Source of the DNA: Nectonema munidae
Taxonomy: Eukaryota; Nematomorpha; Nectonematoida; Nectonematidae
DNA length: 64,000 nucleotides
Direction of reading: 5' to 3'
Assembly: GCA_030549495.1 (NCBI GenBank)
Contig: JAUIRK010000418.1
Coordinates: 182,812-246,811, forward strand
In this document: piece after piece, positions 24,323 to 35,262 of the stretch
Numbering within the stretch: the first letter of the stretch is position 1
Layout: each line of letters opens with the position of its first letter
Program-made: the position numbers and the translations under genes
Notes under the pieces: generated by a model
Databases searched by the model: none
The model's input: the letters and a program-made list of their open reading frames with translations, nothing else
Told to the model about the DNA's origin: nothing

Positions 24323-24845
24323 CTTCTGTCTAATTTGCATTTAGAGTATAATTAAAATAGTTTTCAATCGTTACAATTTTATATCAATGAATATTGTTAG
24401 ACTCGCGCTAAGAACTTTTTCAACAAAAGTCACTTAATCTTTATCACTACGTTTGCTACCTTTTGTAACATTTGAAAACTTTAATTTTTTCAAGTCAAGA
24501 AATTTTTTTCAATACTTATTTTGGAATGAATATTTTGACTATCTATTCAGTTTAAAAGCAAGAATACCCGATTTGCTTAATATTTGAGCAGAGATATTTT
24601 TATAATGTTCGATTCAACTAATTCGATATTCACGATTCGAAGTAACACTGTACATAATCAAATCACTTTTTTTAAGAAAATTTGTTGATTATTATAATAA
24701 AAATATAATATCGAAACAAAATGTTTCAGTTGTTAAAAATGTACTTGATCTATTTATGACAGCTGTCAGAATTTTATTTATAGACAGAAATATTCAAAAA
24801 AACGCAATGATTTTCTTTTCTCGTATACTTTGATTTATGTTAGTT

Positions 24846-25135
24846 TGGTCCTTGGACATTTCGCCCCATTATTTTCATAAGACAGTTCGGCTCATTATTT
24901 TCATAAGACATTTTGTTTCATGGACAATTCGCCCCGTTATTTTCATAAGACATTTTGTCTCATGGACAATTCTAAAAAATTAAGAGATAAATTGATTGAT
25001 TTGAAATAATTTAATAGAGATAAAATAAACAAGAATATAAATTTTTTTAATAATTTTACACATATAATAAGCAAAGATGGATGATACTAATAGCCTATGA
25101 GACAATTTGTCAGGGGGCGAAATGTCTGTCGACCA
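24846..25135. mobile_element. 290-bp MITE with GGTC..GACATTTCGCCCC termini
   Basis: Left end GGTCCTTGGACATTTCGCCC; right end, reverse-complemented, GGTCGACAGACATTTCGCCC. The left half holds two to three copies of a 44-bp unit (TTATTTTCATAAGACATTTTG, then TCATGGACAATTC). The other tRNA-headed repeat has the unoccupied site near 43513. The duplication length (TTA or longer) is ambiguous. Confidence 0.75.
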
Positions 25136-26008
25136 TTATTTAAATAATTTTTTAATTATAAGGGCTAGCTACTTTAACGTTGGCTTTTGCTGCTTATAAA
25201 AACTTGAAAATATCAAATAAACTCTCATTCTTTATGCCTCCTATTATTTTGAAATTATTCTGAGAACAGACGGTTCCATTTTAAAATGGTGAAAATTGCT
25301 TTATTAGTTTATTTTGTTTCCTTTCTCTCTTATGTTAATTATGTAGCAAATTTTTTAATTTTGAGTGGTGCAGTGGATGTATTTTCATTGACCAGGCACT
25401 GATGTACCGCTTATGTCAAACTATGAACAAATTTGTATCAATGAGGAATCGAATCCAGAGGCTTCCGTGCTATGTCCATCATCTCAACCAACCTGCCATG
25501 CCACCCATAGATAGAGTATGCTGTAGGGGATACGTCAAATTAGTTTTCAAAAACTTAAGTTATGCACTAAAATTTTTTAGTTTTTGTTGAAGCTCTATAA
25601 CTTTTTCTGATAGACTTTTTTTCCTTAAAAGTTATTATAAAAGGCAAATTATCATTGCAAAATGTTAACAGTTATTTTACTTTTTGTAGCTTGTATAATG
25701 AAATAATGCGATCTTAATTTTTTGTTTTATTTTTGTTTGCACAATTATAACTTCGTTTTATACCCTTGCCCCTGAATCAATCACATTTTTTCATATAAAC
25801 ATCACAGGTTGTCTAGTAGACTCTTTGCCTTTAGACTACATTCACTGATATAAAACTATCCAACCTTCAGTTATTTGTTTTCTCTATGAATCAAATATCC
25901 TTTCATCAATTCCTGTAATGTGCCTGGTAGACTACTTCATTTTTCAAATGAAAAACCCTATTCCACCCCCTAACATTTTTGGATTTTTTAAACTAGTGTA
26001 TATTCGAT

Positions 26009-26618
26009 GGTTGTAGGTAAAAATGCCCCCAATTAAAAAGTAGGAAAAAATGCCCCCTAATTTTTGATTTTCAGGATTTTTTATAATTATATAAATATTT
26101 TTATTTGGTACCGTTTTGAAAGGCTAAATTCCTAAAATTTCTTAATCTATAGGGTTTTTTCTTTATAAAGTTCTTGAAAACAATAGCAAAGGTGCATATT
26201 TGTGGGAATGTGTTCTTAAAATCAGTTAAAATACAAATTATATTTAGAAAGTGTTCTGATACACACAAAGTCCAAAAATATTTGCTGTTTTATAAAAAAA
26301 ATTTTGTATTTAAAAAATTGTCGTATGCTGAGTTTTTTAGTTTACTTTAATTAAATTTTAAATGTTTTAAATGAAAAGTTAACTTTTTTTTTACAAAAAA
26401 TCTTTATTTGACATATCTTTTTTAAAAATTTTAATTAATAATTTTTTGAAATTTTTTGTGTTGGGGCATTTTTTTCCTAATTTAAATTGGGGCATTTTTA
26501 CTGGGAGCATTTTTTCCTACTTTTTAATTGGGGCATTTTTTCTTACTTTTTAATTGGGGGCATTTTTTCCTACTTTTTAATTGGGGGCATTTTTTCCGGG
26601 GGCATTTTTTCTGCGCAC
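26009..26618. mobile_element. MULE-like non-autonomous element with iterated ends, 610 bp
   Basis: Flanked by the exact 10-bp duplication TATATTCGAT (25999-26008 and 26619-26628). The left end contains AAAAATGCCCCCAATTAAAA and a second unit. The right end contains about five units of a roughly 27-bp repeat, GGGGCATTTTTTCCTAC followed by TTTTTAATT, in the opposite orientation. A 9-11 bp duplication is characteristic of Mutator-like elements. No transposase is present. Confidence 0.8.
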
Positions 26619-26814
26619 TATATTCGATATGCAAATTTAATTAAAATATTTTCGCTGGAAGTATAGTATTTAAATTCACTAATTTTGTAAAAAAAAATAA
26701 TGTAGTCTTATAAATTTAGGACTTTAGGGTATGCGCTGAATACACTCTATTTTAAAGGATATTTGGTCTCCCGTGGTATTTCCAGACCACTAATTTTGAA
26801 AATTGCAAGAAAAA

Positions 26815-26853
26815 AATTTCGCCCCCCAATAATTTTGAGGATGTGCGCCCCTG
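26815..26853 (-). repeat. Transposon terminus CAGGGGCGCACATCC
   Basis: Reverse-complemented, the end reads CAGGGGCGCACATCCTCAAA. The same end occurs in plus orientation at 42485 (CAGGGACGCACATCC followed by a G-rich run). Both look like ends of one element family whose other ends I could not place. Confidence 0.5.
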
Positions 26854-27654
26854 GATCAATGATAGTATTCGATTAGCATGTGAAGGCGCCAATTTACTCT
26901 TTTTTGAAAAATGTAATGTTTTATGAGCGTGTGTTCTCCAAATCTATGAAGAAGGAATGGGAAGAAAATGTGCAAGAAAAGAAGGATACCTGATAGAATC
27001 CGGTATGAAATCCAGACATGTACCAGGACATGAGCATGGCAGAAAGAGCTTCTTCATCGTTGAGTGGGGCGGCGTGCGTGCTACCTCCTTCTTTTCTCTT
27101 GCTCTCCTTTTCTTTTCGCAGCGAATTCTAAGCGGTTAAATCACATAAGATCGAGAATAACGTTGCAATCTTTGGCCAAATTTCAGAGTTTCCAAGCAGA
27201 ATTTGAGACAACAACCCGGCAGACTCAAACAAGGGAGTTCAGAAGTAATGCAACGATCAATGTCCTAAAGAATCTAAACACGGTCAACCCTCGTTATTCC
27301 GAATCCTTCATTATCTCTCAAAGTTTCTCTTCTCCCTTTTGTATACGGGAAATATAAAAAGAAAACAAAATTTTAATAAAAAAAATAAAGCATTTGACGT
27401 TTTTGGTAAAATATTTGAGTTATGTTAATAATATTAAAATATTGAAACATATGGTATTATGTTAACTCCGTTCAATTTGATAGTAAAATCATTACTTTGT
27501 CACAATTAGGACAATTTTTAATTATACGGATAGTTTTTTTTAATTTTTTGTTCTAATTGACGAGATTTAATTGATTGTTTTAGAATTTTTATTCAACTTT
27601 TTTTATAAATGTATTTTCGATAGTATATTACGATTATTTGGAGTGTACAATTGG

Positions 27655-27735
27655 GCAGATAATCTTTGAAAAAGGGGAATCCCATTTTGATAAATAAAAA
27701 AAGGGATGCTGGGACAAAAAAGTTGAAAACCACTG
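27655..27735 (+). repeat. Solitary hAT-like right terminus
   Basis: Ends AAAGTTGAAAACCACTG followed by CTCTATAT, the same 8-bp flank as the hAT element at 37035. Reverse-complemented, this is CAGTGGTTTTCAACTTTTTT. The left partner was not found. Confidence 0.5.
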
Positions 27736-28344
27736 CTCTATATAATAGAACAAAACACAGAATTATTGAAAATAAAAAAGAAATTATGATTCAAAATGGC
27801 GAAAATTGTAACCAAATTGAATAAAAATTAAGTTGAGCAGGAAAGCTTTGAGTTTTTTTATCAAAGGAACACAAAATGATTATAAAAATTTTTTATAAGT
27901 GAAACAGTCATGCATGAGTAAAAAGGTCAAATATTTCAAAAATAATCCCTTGTTGGTCTTCAAAAGAATTTGACAATTTTTCAAAAGATGGAACCTTACA
28001 ATTCTTTTTTGAATTATGACCTTCAATGTGCATAAGTCATACATACTATTTTTATTTTCATTTTGTTTTGTTTAATTCTATTTTCCCTTTTTTGCAATTT
28101 TATGTGAATTTAAATTTTTGATTTTGTTGTGATTATGTTGTTTTGCCATGGTGACATTTTTATTTAAACTTTTTTTTGATATTTTAACATTATTTTAGAG
28201 GATTAAATGTTCTAAATCTTTTACAAGGAATTACGAATAATTTTTTTAATTACAAAATTTTCCCACTTTAATTTAGCAATATTTTTGAAATCAACTTTTA
28301 ATATTATTTCAAAAAACATATGTGATTATTTGGTTAAAATTGCA

Positions 28345-28470
28345 AAAGACAAGATAGAATTGAAAAAAGAAATAATAGAATTGCAAAAAGATCAAATAGA
28401 AATGCAAAAAGACAAAATAGAATTACAATAAGAAAAAATAGAATTGAAAAACAAAATAGAACTAAAAATA
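28345..28470 (+). repeat. 21-bp tandem array encoding a heptad coil
   Basis: Five to six units of about 21 bp (ATAGAATTGCAAAAAGACAAA and variants). Translated, they give repeating IELQKDK heptads with one TAA, followed by an open run to about 28560. A decayed coiled-coil gene, or a simple array that merely looks like one. Confidence 0.55.
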
Positions 28471-28479
28471 TTATACAGG

Positions 28480-28666
28480 AGAGTGCAAATTTTTGAGGAC
28501 GACCGCTTTCGAGTTTTTTGGCTACAGTTCCTGTACTTTTATATATTGATAAAATTTGAGAAATATTACTTCTAGATATATTAAATCATTTTGAAATAGC
28601 TCTTTGACTTTTGTTTATTGAAAGAAGTACAACTTTAGTTCTCAATTCTAGAGATACTTTAGGCAT
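28480..28666 (-). pseudogene. Tc1-like transposase N-terminal fragment
   Basis: Starting at ATG 28666 on the minus strand: MPKVSLELRTKVVLLS, then SQRAISK, a TGA, FNISRSNISQIL, and ESGRPQKF. This is the paired-like helix-turn-helix and the GRPRK-type linker typical of Tc1 transposases. The catalytic domain is absent because sequence beyond 28480 is unrelated. It is a truncated fragment with one stop. Confidence 0.65.
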
Positions 28667-29068
28667 GTCAGTCAAAAAAAGACGTCGGGAAAAAATCGTT
28701 AAAGAAAGCATACAATTCAAAGAAAACAATTTTAGAAAAAACAATGATAAAAATTAATATTAAAATTTGAAAAAAATGCAAAAAAATTTGCAAAAAAAGA
28801 AAACTTTTGCAAGGAATTTTTAATAAGTAATAATCTTGAATAAATTAAAAAAGAAAATAATCAGAAATTTTTATTAATAAAAAATTTTAAGATATTGTAA
28901 GGAAAAAAATATTAGCTGTGGCAGAAAACATCTCCACTCTACTGCAAATGTAAATATACAGTCAAGCCGCAAAAATCCGCCCATCGAGTATATTATCCGA
29001 AAAACTCAACATCAGTAAGGTTTTTTTGAAAACATATTTCCTTATGGCACAAATTTTTGCTTCGATAA

Positions 29069-31500
29069 CACTGGTCAACAAATTTTTATTTTTTTTCTTT
29101 GGCAGACCATCTAGGAGTGTTTTCTGGGGTTTTGAAGGTCGCTGATTACGAATATAACATTGGTTTTGTCTGATTGGCTCTAGTTTAGAAGATACTGATA
29201 GCCTCAAATAAGCCTAAACTGCTAAAATTCTCCCTGAAATACTTCAATATAGAAGCAGTAAATAATAATATCAGAAAATACATAATAATTATTATGTATG
29301 TAGTGTTTTTAAAACAGTATTTAAGAATTTTCTTTTTAATTCTTTTCCTTTTTTATTCCAGAGTTGAAAATGAGTTCCAGAGAGAAAATGAGTTCTTCTA
29401 AAAGACGTTGTAGATATGAACCGGATGTCTTTTGTTACATCTGTGGACAGTATATGATGGCACAACAAAAGAGGAATATTACAGACTTTGTCAAGAGGGC
29501 GTACAAAGCATACTTCGATATGAAACTAGGTGACCAAGATAAGTCTTGGGCCCCACATATGGTGTGCAAAACCTGTGTAGAAAGTCTCCGCGGTTGGACC
29601 AATGGTAAGCTGAAGTTGAAGTTTGCTGTACCAATGGTGTGGAGAGAGCCCAAGAATCATTTTGATGACTGCTACTTCTGTATCAATGATATGACGGGGT
29701 TTAACAAGCACAAGAAAGCAAATTGGCAGTAACCGAGCCTGGATTCTGCTATCCGTCCTGTTGCGCACTCTGAGGATCTACCTGTGCCTGTTTTCACCAG
29801 TCTGCCTGAAATCGATGAAACCGAAGAGATTCCAGCTGATCTTTCAATATCAAGTGGTGATAGCTGTAGTGACTATGAAGAACCCTCAAATGGCCCTCAG
29901 CTTTTCAATCAATCTGAACTTAATGACCTAGTGCGAGACCTTTGTTTGTCGAAGGAGCAGTCTGAAGTTCTTGCATCACGACTCCAAGAGAAAAACATTC
30001 TTGATTCTGGCACAAAAGTAACATACTATAGGACAAGGGAAGGCAGCTTGCTTCGTTTCTTTTCTAAAGAAGATGACCTGGTCTTTTTTAATGACGTTTC
30101 TGCACTTCTTAACTGCATGGGGATCTCGTCATATGACCCAGCAGATTGGCGTCTCTTTATAGATAGCTCGAAATCAAGTCTAAAAGTTGTACTTTTGCAT
30201 AATGGCAATAAGTTTGCTCCTGTACCAATTGGCCATTCTACCAAGATGAAAGAAGAGTATGATGGTATCCAATTTGTTCTTGAAAAACTAAATTACAACA
30301 CTCATAAATGGCTGATTTGTGTGGACTTGAAAATGGTGAATTTTCTGCTTGGTCAGCAAAGTGGGTACACAAAGTATCCCTGCTTTCTTTGTTTGTGGGA
30401 TAGCAGAGCAAGAAACCAGCACTGGAGAAGGGAGAACTGGCCAGAACGAGAAAGTCTCGAAGTCGGCACAGCCAACGTCATCAATGAGCCTTTGGTACCC
30501 AGGGATAGAATCATCTTCCCTCCATTGCACATAAAACTAGGGCTCATGAAGCAGTTTGTTAAGGCGTTGAACAAAGATGGGGATTGCTTCAAGTACATAT
30601 GCAGGCAATTTCCAGGTCTTTCCATCGAAAAAGCTAAAGGTGGCATCTTCGATGGACCTCAGATTCGAACGCTCATGAGGGATTCTGACTTCACTAATCA
30701 TATGAACAGGGTTGAGTTAAATGCTTGGGTGTCCTTCACAGATGTAGTGACAAACTTTTTGGGAAATCACAAAGCTGATAATTACAAGCAATTGGTCCGT
30801 AAGATGCTTACTGCATACGAAAAACTAGGGGCAAATGTGAGCATTAAAGTTCATTTCTTGTTTAGCCACCTCGACAGATTTCCTGGTAATCTTGGTGATT
30901 ACAGTGAGGAGCAAGGAGAGAGATTCCATCAAGACATCAAAACAATGGAAGAGAGGTATCAAGGCAAATGGGATGAGCACATGATGGCAGACTACTGCTG
31001 GAACCTTTTGAGAGACTGTCCGAAAGTTGCTCACAAGCGAAAATCGTATAAACGTCAATTTCACTTTTGTGAATAAAATATTGTTTTGTGTGTTCATTGT
31101 AACTAAGAATCTAGTGTATAATAAATGCTTTGCATTAAAATTCAGTAAATTTTTAGCAAATTTTTTGTATATTCTCGAAATCTATGAAAAGTGTTCAGTT
31201 ATTATAGGATAAATGAAATGATGTTATATCTAACTTAACTTGTTAGATTGAGATTTTACACTGTCTTTGTGGTTTTAGATTATCATAAAAATCAATATCT
31301 GACATTTTTGCACTATTTAGCCGTTTTTTGTACGTTTAGTTATGGTCGCGAATGGGTGATTTCAGACGAACGACCCCCCTGTGATATCTCCAAAACTAGA
31401 GCCAACTTGAAAAAACAAATGTCAGATTCGGATTCAGCGCCCTTGAAAACCCCAGAAACCAGTCTCACTTTGCCTGCCAAAAATATTGTGTTGACCAGTG
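29069..31500 (+). mobile_element. Candidate CMC-like DNA transposon of an unnamed family, 2.43 kb
   Basis: Terminal inverted repeat CACTGGTCAACA is perfect over 12 bp (29069-29080 and 31489-31500), with TAA on each outer side (29066-29068 and 31501-31503). The inverted similarity continues imperfectly inwards for about 110 bp on each side (29069-29188 and 31391-31500), including CTGGGGTTTTGAAGG and TTGGCTCTAGTTT. Between them lies one long reading frame. CACTR ends with a 3-bp duplication are known for the CMC (CACTA/Mirage/Chapaev) superfamily. That placement is inference from the ends, not from a protein match. Confidence 0.8.
29364..31076 (+). CDS. Zinc-finger/DDE-like putative transposase (one in-frame stop), copy 2
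   Basis: One frame of 571 codons, interrupted only by TAA at 29730-29732. The first part (122 residues) has FCYICG, APHMVCKTC and DDCYFC, probably a zinc-binding DNA-recognition domain. The second part (430 residues from 29784) has LFIDSSK (D127), CVDLK (D181), the pair C200-x2-C203 in YPCFLCLW, PPLHIKLG (H249), VHFLFSHLDRFPG, and YSEEQGERFHQD (E385/E386), ending in a basic tail HKRKSYKRQ. I propose the two Asp and one Glu as an RNase-H-type triad with a CxxC...H insertion; this is inference. It lies centrally in the element bounded by CACTGGTCAACA. A possible acceptor (TTTTTTATTCCAG) precedes the ATG. Coding GC exceeds its surroundings. The stop could be a late mutation or a read-through site. 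Confidence 0.75.
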
Positions 31501-31619
31501 TAATCCGCCCGTCTCAAAGATCCGCCATTTTTTTCAGGAACCGAATGCGACGGAAAAATACGGCTTCACGGTATTTCTTTTGAAATCTGTTTAGTGACTC
31601 TTCTTTGCATTATAATTTT

Positions 31620-32225
31620 ATTTTTAATAATAAACTTCTCTTTTCTTAAACTTCTTTGCACGGAAATATTCAAGGAAAATGAATTTCATCTGATAGAATT
31701 AGTAATTTTACTTTTACCGGTAATCAGCAGTATTGCCTTTCTAAGGCTTCGACCACCTAAAGCGCCCGAAAGCAATTTTAAGTTATAATTTAACATCACA
31801 TGTGTGTTGGTGTGTATTTTAAAATCATTTTTAAAAAGAATATTAAAAATGTTATATAAGACCCACAACAGCAAATTAGTATATTAATTTCATTTTTTTT
31901 TTTTTTTTTAACTTTTTCTCTTTTATCCCCTTAATGTTTTTACTATATTTATTTAAATTTTATACCCTCTGAAAATGATATAAACTCTCAATAAATTTAA
32001 AAATTATTGATCAATTACCCTTTTCTCAGAAAAAGCGAAGAGCACTAAGTAATTTGATATAAAACTATTTTAAAATCAAGAATCGTATGCCTCATCTAAA
32101 AAAGACGATCTGAGCAAATGGAATCAATGAGTAAGCATGGACTACATAAAGGCATGGGGTGAAGGTGAGTAGAGCGAAAAAGATCTATCACCCCAAGAGG
32201 AAAGGCATGACGAGAAGTAGTTTGC
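31620..32225. other. AT-rich spacer downstream of SMN
   Basis: No recognised gene. I searched the minus strand here for the SMN C-terminal YG box and found none. Sequence near 32040-32120 resembles the GCAGACG-type MITE segment at 11120-11300. Confidence 0.4.
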
Positions 32226-32256
32226 TCACTTCTGGTGAATGTATGTCAATACAAAA

Positions 32257-35200
32257 TTAGAAGTGAAAGTGTACGTTCGAAAAAGCATTTGAGGGAGGCA
32301 AGAAGCTCGAGCACATGCCGGAAAAGGGGGGTAAAGGCGGCGGCTGATAAAACACTTGTGAGCGCTGCGATTTCGAAGAAGGTTCGGAGCAGGTGCTAGA
32401 AGTCGAGGAAGTTGAAGAGGAGGATGAAGAGAGTGATTGGGAAGAGGACGCTCCAACGCTTTTCGAAGACTCCGCCAACGAATCCGAGGATCTGGAGCCG
32501 TCGTGCTTGTTGCGAGGCTGTGCTTGATTGTTGTAGCGCTTGTCTTTCATTTGCTTGAGGTCGAGATGATGCACGTCAAACTCTTCGTAGAAATTGATAA
32601 CTTCTACAGTGCAAGTTTTGCCTGTGCAGCGTATCACGCGAGATATGTACAGTTCGTTGTCGTGCGGGTGTTGGAACCAGCACAAATCTCCTTCCTTCCA
32701 CTAAAGGCGTAAAATATCAACTGAATCAATTACTTTCTCCGTCAACATCACCTCACCTTATTGCTACTGCCTTGTTTTTTTGATGCACGTTCTCTTGCAG
32801 TTTCCCTTCTAGCAGCCTCCACCTTGATTAGGGGAACTTCGCAATCTTCTGGCATTTCTTTCTTTGAAAAATTAAAAAGGTAATGCAATTTTATGAACCC
32901 TAAGTCTGAATGTTTTCAATTTATTTCAAATAGTGATAAAAACGACATTTTTTCAATAAAACCCATTTTAAATTCTAATTTGCCTTTTTTTTTAATTCTA
33001 AATTGTCTTTTAGTTTTGTTCGAAGTGGATTAAAATTTTACTTTTTTATTGTAGGAAAAAATAGGAGCATTTAAATTTTGATAATTTTATTTTATAAATT
33101 TAATATCATTTTATAGTTTCAGGTGACGACAATTTTAAACATTACATTTCCCACATTGTCACACACCATTTATTTATCTAATTATGATAAAAATATTATA
33201 TCAAAGAATTTTTTTAATTCAACATGAAAAAACTTAATCAACATTTTATTTATCAGATAAATATAATTTATTTATTGTTTCAAAATAACTCCCATCTGCC
33301 CTTTTTGCATATTACGAAATGAATGTGTAATATAACTTTTACAATCTTCGCAATTACTTGTGATAGCTGTAAACAAATTTAAAACGATAATTTAGAAGTA
33401 AAAAATGACAATATAGAATTTAAAATGTTTTAAAACCAAATAGTGCAGGTAAAATTGTCGAATTAATATAAAGCCAGGGTTGTGTAGTCAGGCCGGAGTA
33501 GGTGGAGTCGGAGTCGGTATTTAATAAAATTTTTAAATATTAAAAAATAATAAAAAAGTAGTTTACTTTTTATAAGCATATGCAGCAATGGCCTTTCTTT
33601 CGCCTAAGTCGGAAGAGTTGGCGTTAAATATACAAATTTTTTAAGTATTTTTGTATGCACTAGAATTTCGAGTTGGATATATCACATAAATAACGATTTT
33701 TGATTTTTTTTAGACTTTTTCATAGTTACGGTCCTATCAGGATGAGAATTTTTAGGACGAATCCTCAGCTATTTTGTCAATGCAATTTTATATACTTAAA
33801 GTAGACGCTTATCATTTCGTGGTAGAGAGGTGTCACAGTGACCATCTTGCTATAATATATTAAAGCTTTATTTTATTGTTAAGAGAAATAATTTATCTTA
33901 ATTTAGTTCCAGGCCGAATAACAGACGAAAGTACCATTTTAAATAAAATCCCATTAAAAAAGATGCACAGACTATTTGTTTCCAAATACCTGGGTCTTAA
34001 AGGATAATTAAAAAATACCTCTAATAGAAAAACTAAAATAATAATGATAGCAGATTTATCCATTTGCTTGAAGGAAACAAAGATAACTTTAAGCAATTTG
34101 ATATAAAAGTACCATAAAATCAATAAATTGTGTGCGTCATTTAAAGCATACAATGGGATCTAATGGATCTACCTTTTAAGGCCGATTTTCACAATAAAGC
34201 GTATGCATATCCTTTTCAATGAGATTTGACATAAGTTAACGCAAACAAATATAAACACGGATAAATGATAAAAAAAATATAGCGAACCTTTTGTTCGAAG
34301 TTTAGAGAAGTTTATTAATATCTGGTCCAGGACCGTAGATAAGGGAGCTAGGTTGCTACGTAGTTTAAATTTTTACGCTCTCTAAAAAAATATATAGCGC
34401 CATTTCTAGCACTTTTTGGAGGTTGTGCATATTTTAGCCGCATGCTCTTTCTTACGTTGGCCAATAATAATCGTTTTAAGATTATTAAAATATTCATCAT
34501 ACGTCATGGGCATCAAGTCAAAGACTTTACTAGACGAGGCTACAAACTCGAGCTTATGCAAAAGTAGCTAATCTTGTCAATGTGTCTTGCAGTCGTGCAC
34601 TAAAGAAATACTAAATAATTGTTCACAATATTCATAGAAGTGAAGGAAAAAAACTAAAAAGTAATGTGGTGTTAGAGAAGTATGTGTTGTGCCAAGCCAA
34701 CCTATGTTGACTACATGTCAAATTTCTGCTTTAGGGTAAAGTGATATAACTGTAAACAAAACTTTCCTTCATGAAAAATTATTTTCAATAGGAGACTAAT
34801 AATTAGGTCATGTGATGATGAAGTATCGAGTGATGAAAAGTCGTAGCTCGGTTTTAACATATTGGTTGTATCCATTCAGACATTGAGTTTCTAAAGTTGA
34901 TTATATGCTTTTTTGAATGCAAAGGCAATTTTTATTTTTCGAATCACTGATGACATATTATAGATGAAGGTGTAACAAAAATATCTGTTAAATAATAATA
35001 AGCTAAGTAACTATTGCTACAAAACGACTTCTACTATTACGTTGTCTGCAAAACCTAAGTGAAATTAGCAATAACCTAAGTGAAGATGGCAAAAGAACGT
35101 TTTGTTCTGGCTTGTGTTCAATTTTCATTGATTCTAAAATAATTTTTATGTTCATGCAAAAAAAAGTAATAGGATCTGTTAGGTAATTACTTTGGCGCAC

Positions 35201-35262
35201 TTCCAACTTTCATTCCACGCTTTGATTAGCTCAGTGTCATCCCATTTGTCTAAAAAATCTTC
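32257..35262 (-). CDS. SMN: SMN (survival motor neuron) homologue, spliced, 5' end missing
   Basis: Exons on the minus strand: 35191-35262, 32757-32861 and 32257-32700, all joining in phase 0. The first encodes EDFLDKWDDTELIKAWNESW, the Gemin2-binding helix of SMN (compare WDDTALIKAYDKA). The second is basic (RRETARERASKKQ). The third opens with WKEGDLCWF and continues through a Tudor domain (YISRVIRCTGKTCTVEVINF, then EEFDV), which in SMN binds dimethyl-arginine tails of Sm proteins during snRNP assembly. A serine-rich linker follows, then PPPLPPFSG, matching the SMN proline-rich stretch, and the frame stops after NVHFHF. The C-terminal YG oligomerisation box was not found. The start codon exon should lie above 35262. 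Coding GC is well above background. Confidence 0.82.
33487..33650 (+). repeat. GGAGTCGGAGTCGG dispersed repeat, copy 1
   Basis: GGAGTCGGAGTCGGTATTTA..., TATAAGCATATG, then CCTTTCTTTCG and GAAGAGTTGGCGTT match the reverse complement of 60340-60490. It lies in the SMN intron. Superfamily not assigned. Confidence 0.65.
33890..35190. other. SMN intron sequence with diverged MITE traces
   Basis: Contains a GCAGACG-type MITE trace at about 34080-34170 (AATTTGATATAAAA with GTGTGCGTCATTT) and a degenerate one at 33737-33850. The stretch 34500-34760 has scattered transposase-like codons (RRGYKLELMQK) but too many stops to name. Confidence 0.35.

Larger units (their letters stand above)
23963..25525 (-). 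repeat. tRNA-headed dispersed repeat, copy 1
   Basis: Aligns with 42787-43955 over its length. The tRNA-like head is at the right end on the minus strand (about 25425-25510): A-box-like TGGCAGGTTGGTTGAGATG and B-box-like GGATTCGATTCC. The body continues leftwards through TTTAAAAGCAAGAATACCCG and a pyrimidine-rich end (CTCTTCCGCTTTCTCTGCTA). Two younger insertions interrupt it, at 24127-24322 and about 24846-25135, both absent from the other copy. At 1.2 kb without them it is long for a SINE. No coding frame was seen. Confidence 0.75.

Noticed and set aside
30026-31097. Several 60-97 residue frames antisense to or overlapping the 29784-31076 frame
   Set aside because: Shadows of the putative transposase, with no independent support.
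32226-32712. Other-frame readings across the SMN Tudor/serine exon
   Set aside because: The SMN frame has domain matches and in-phase splice joins; the others do not.
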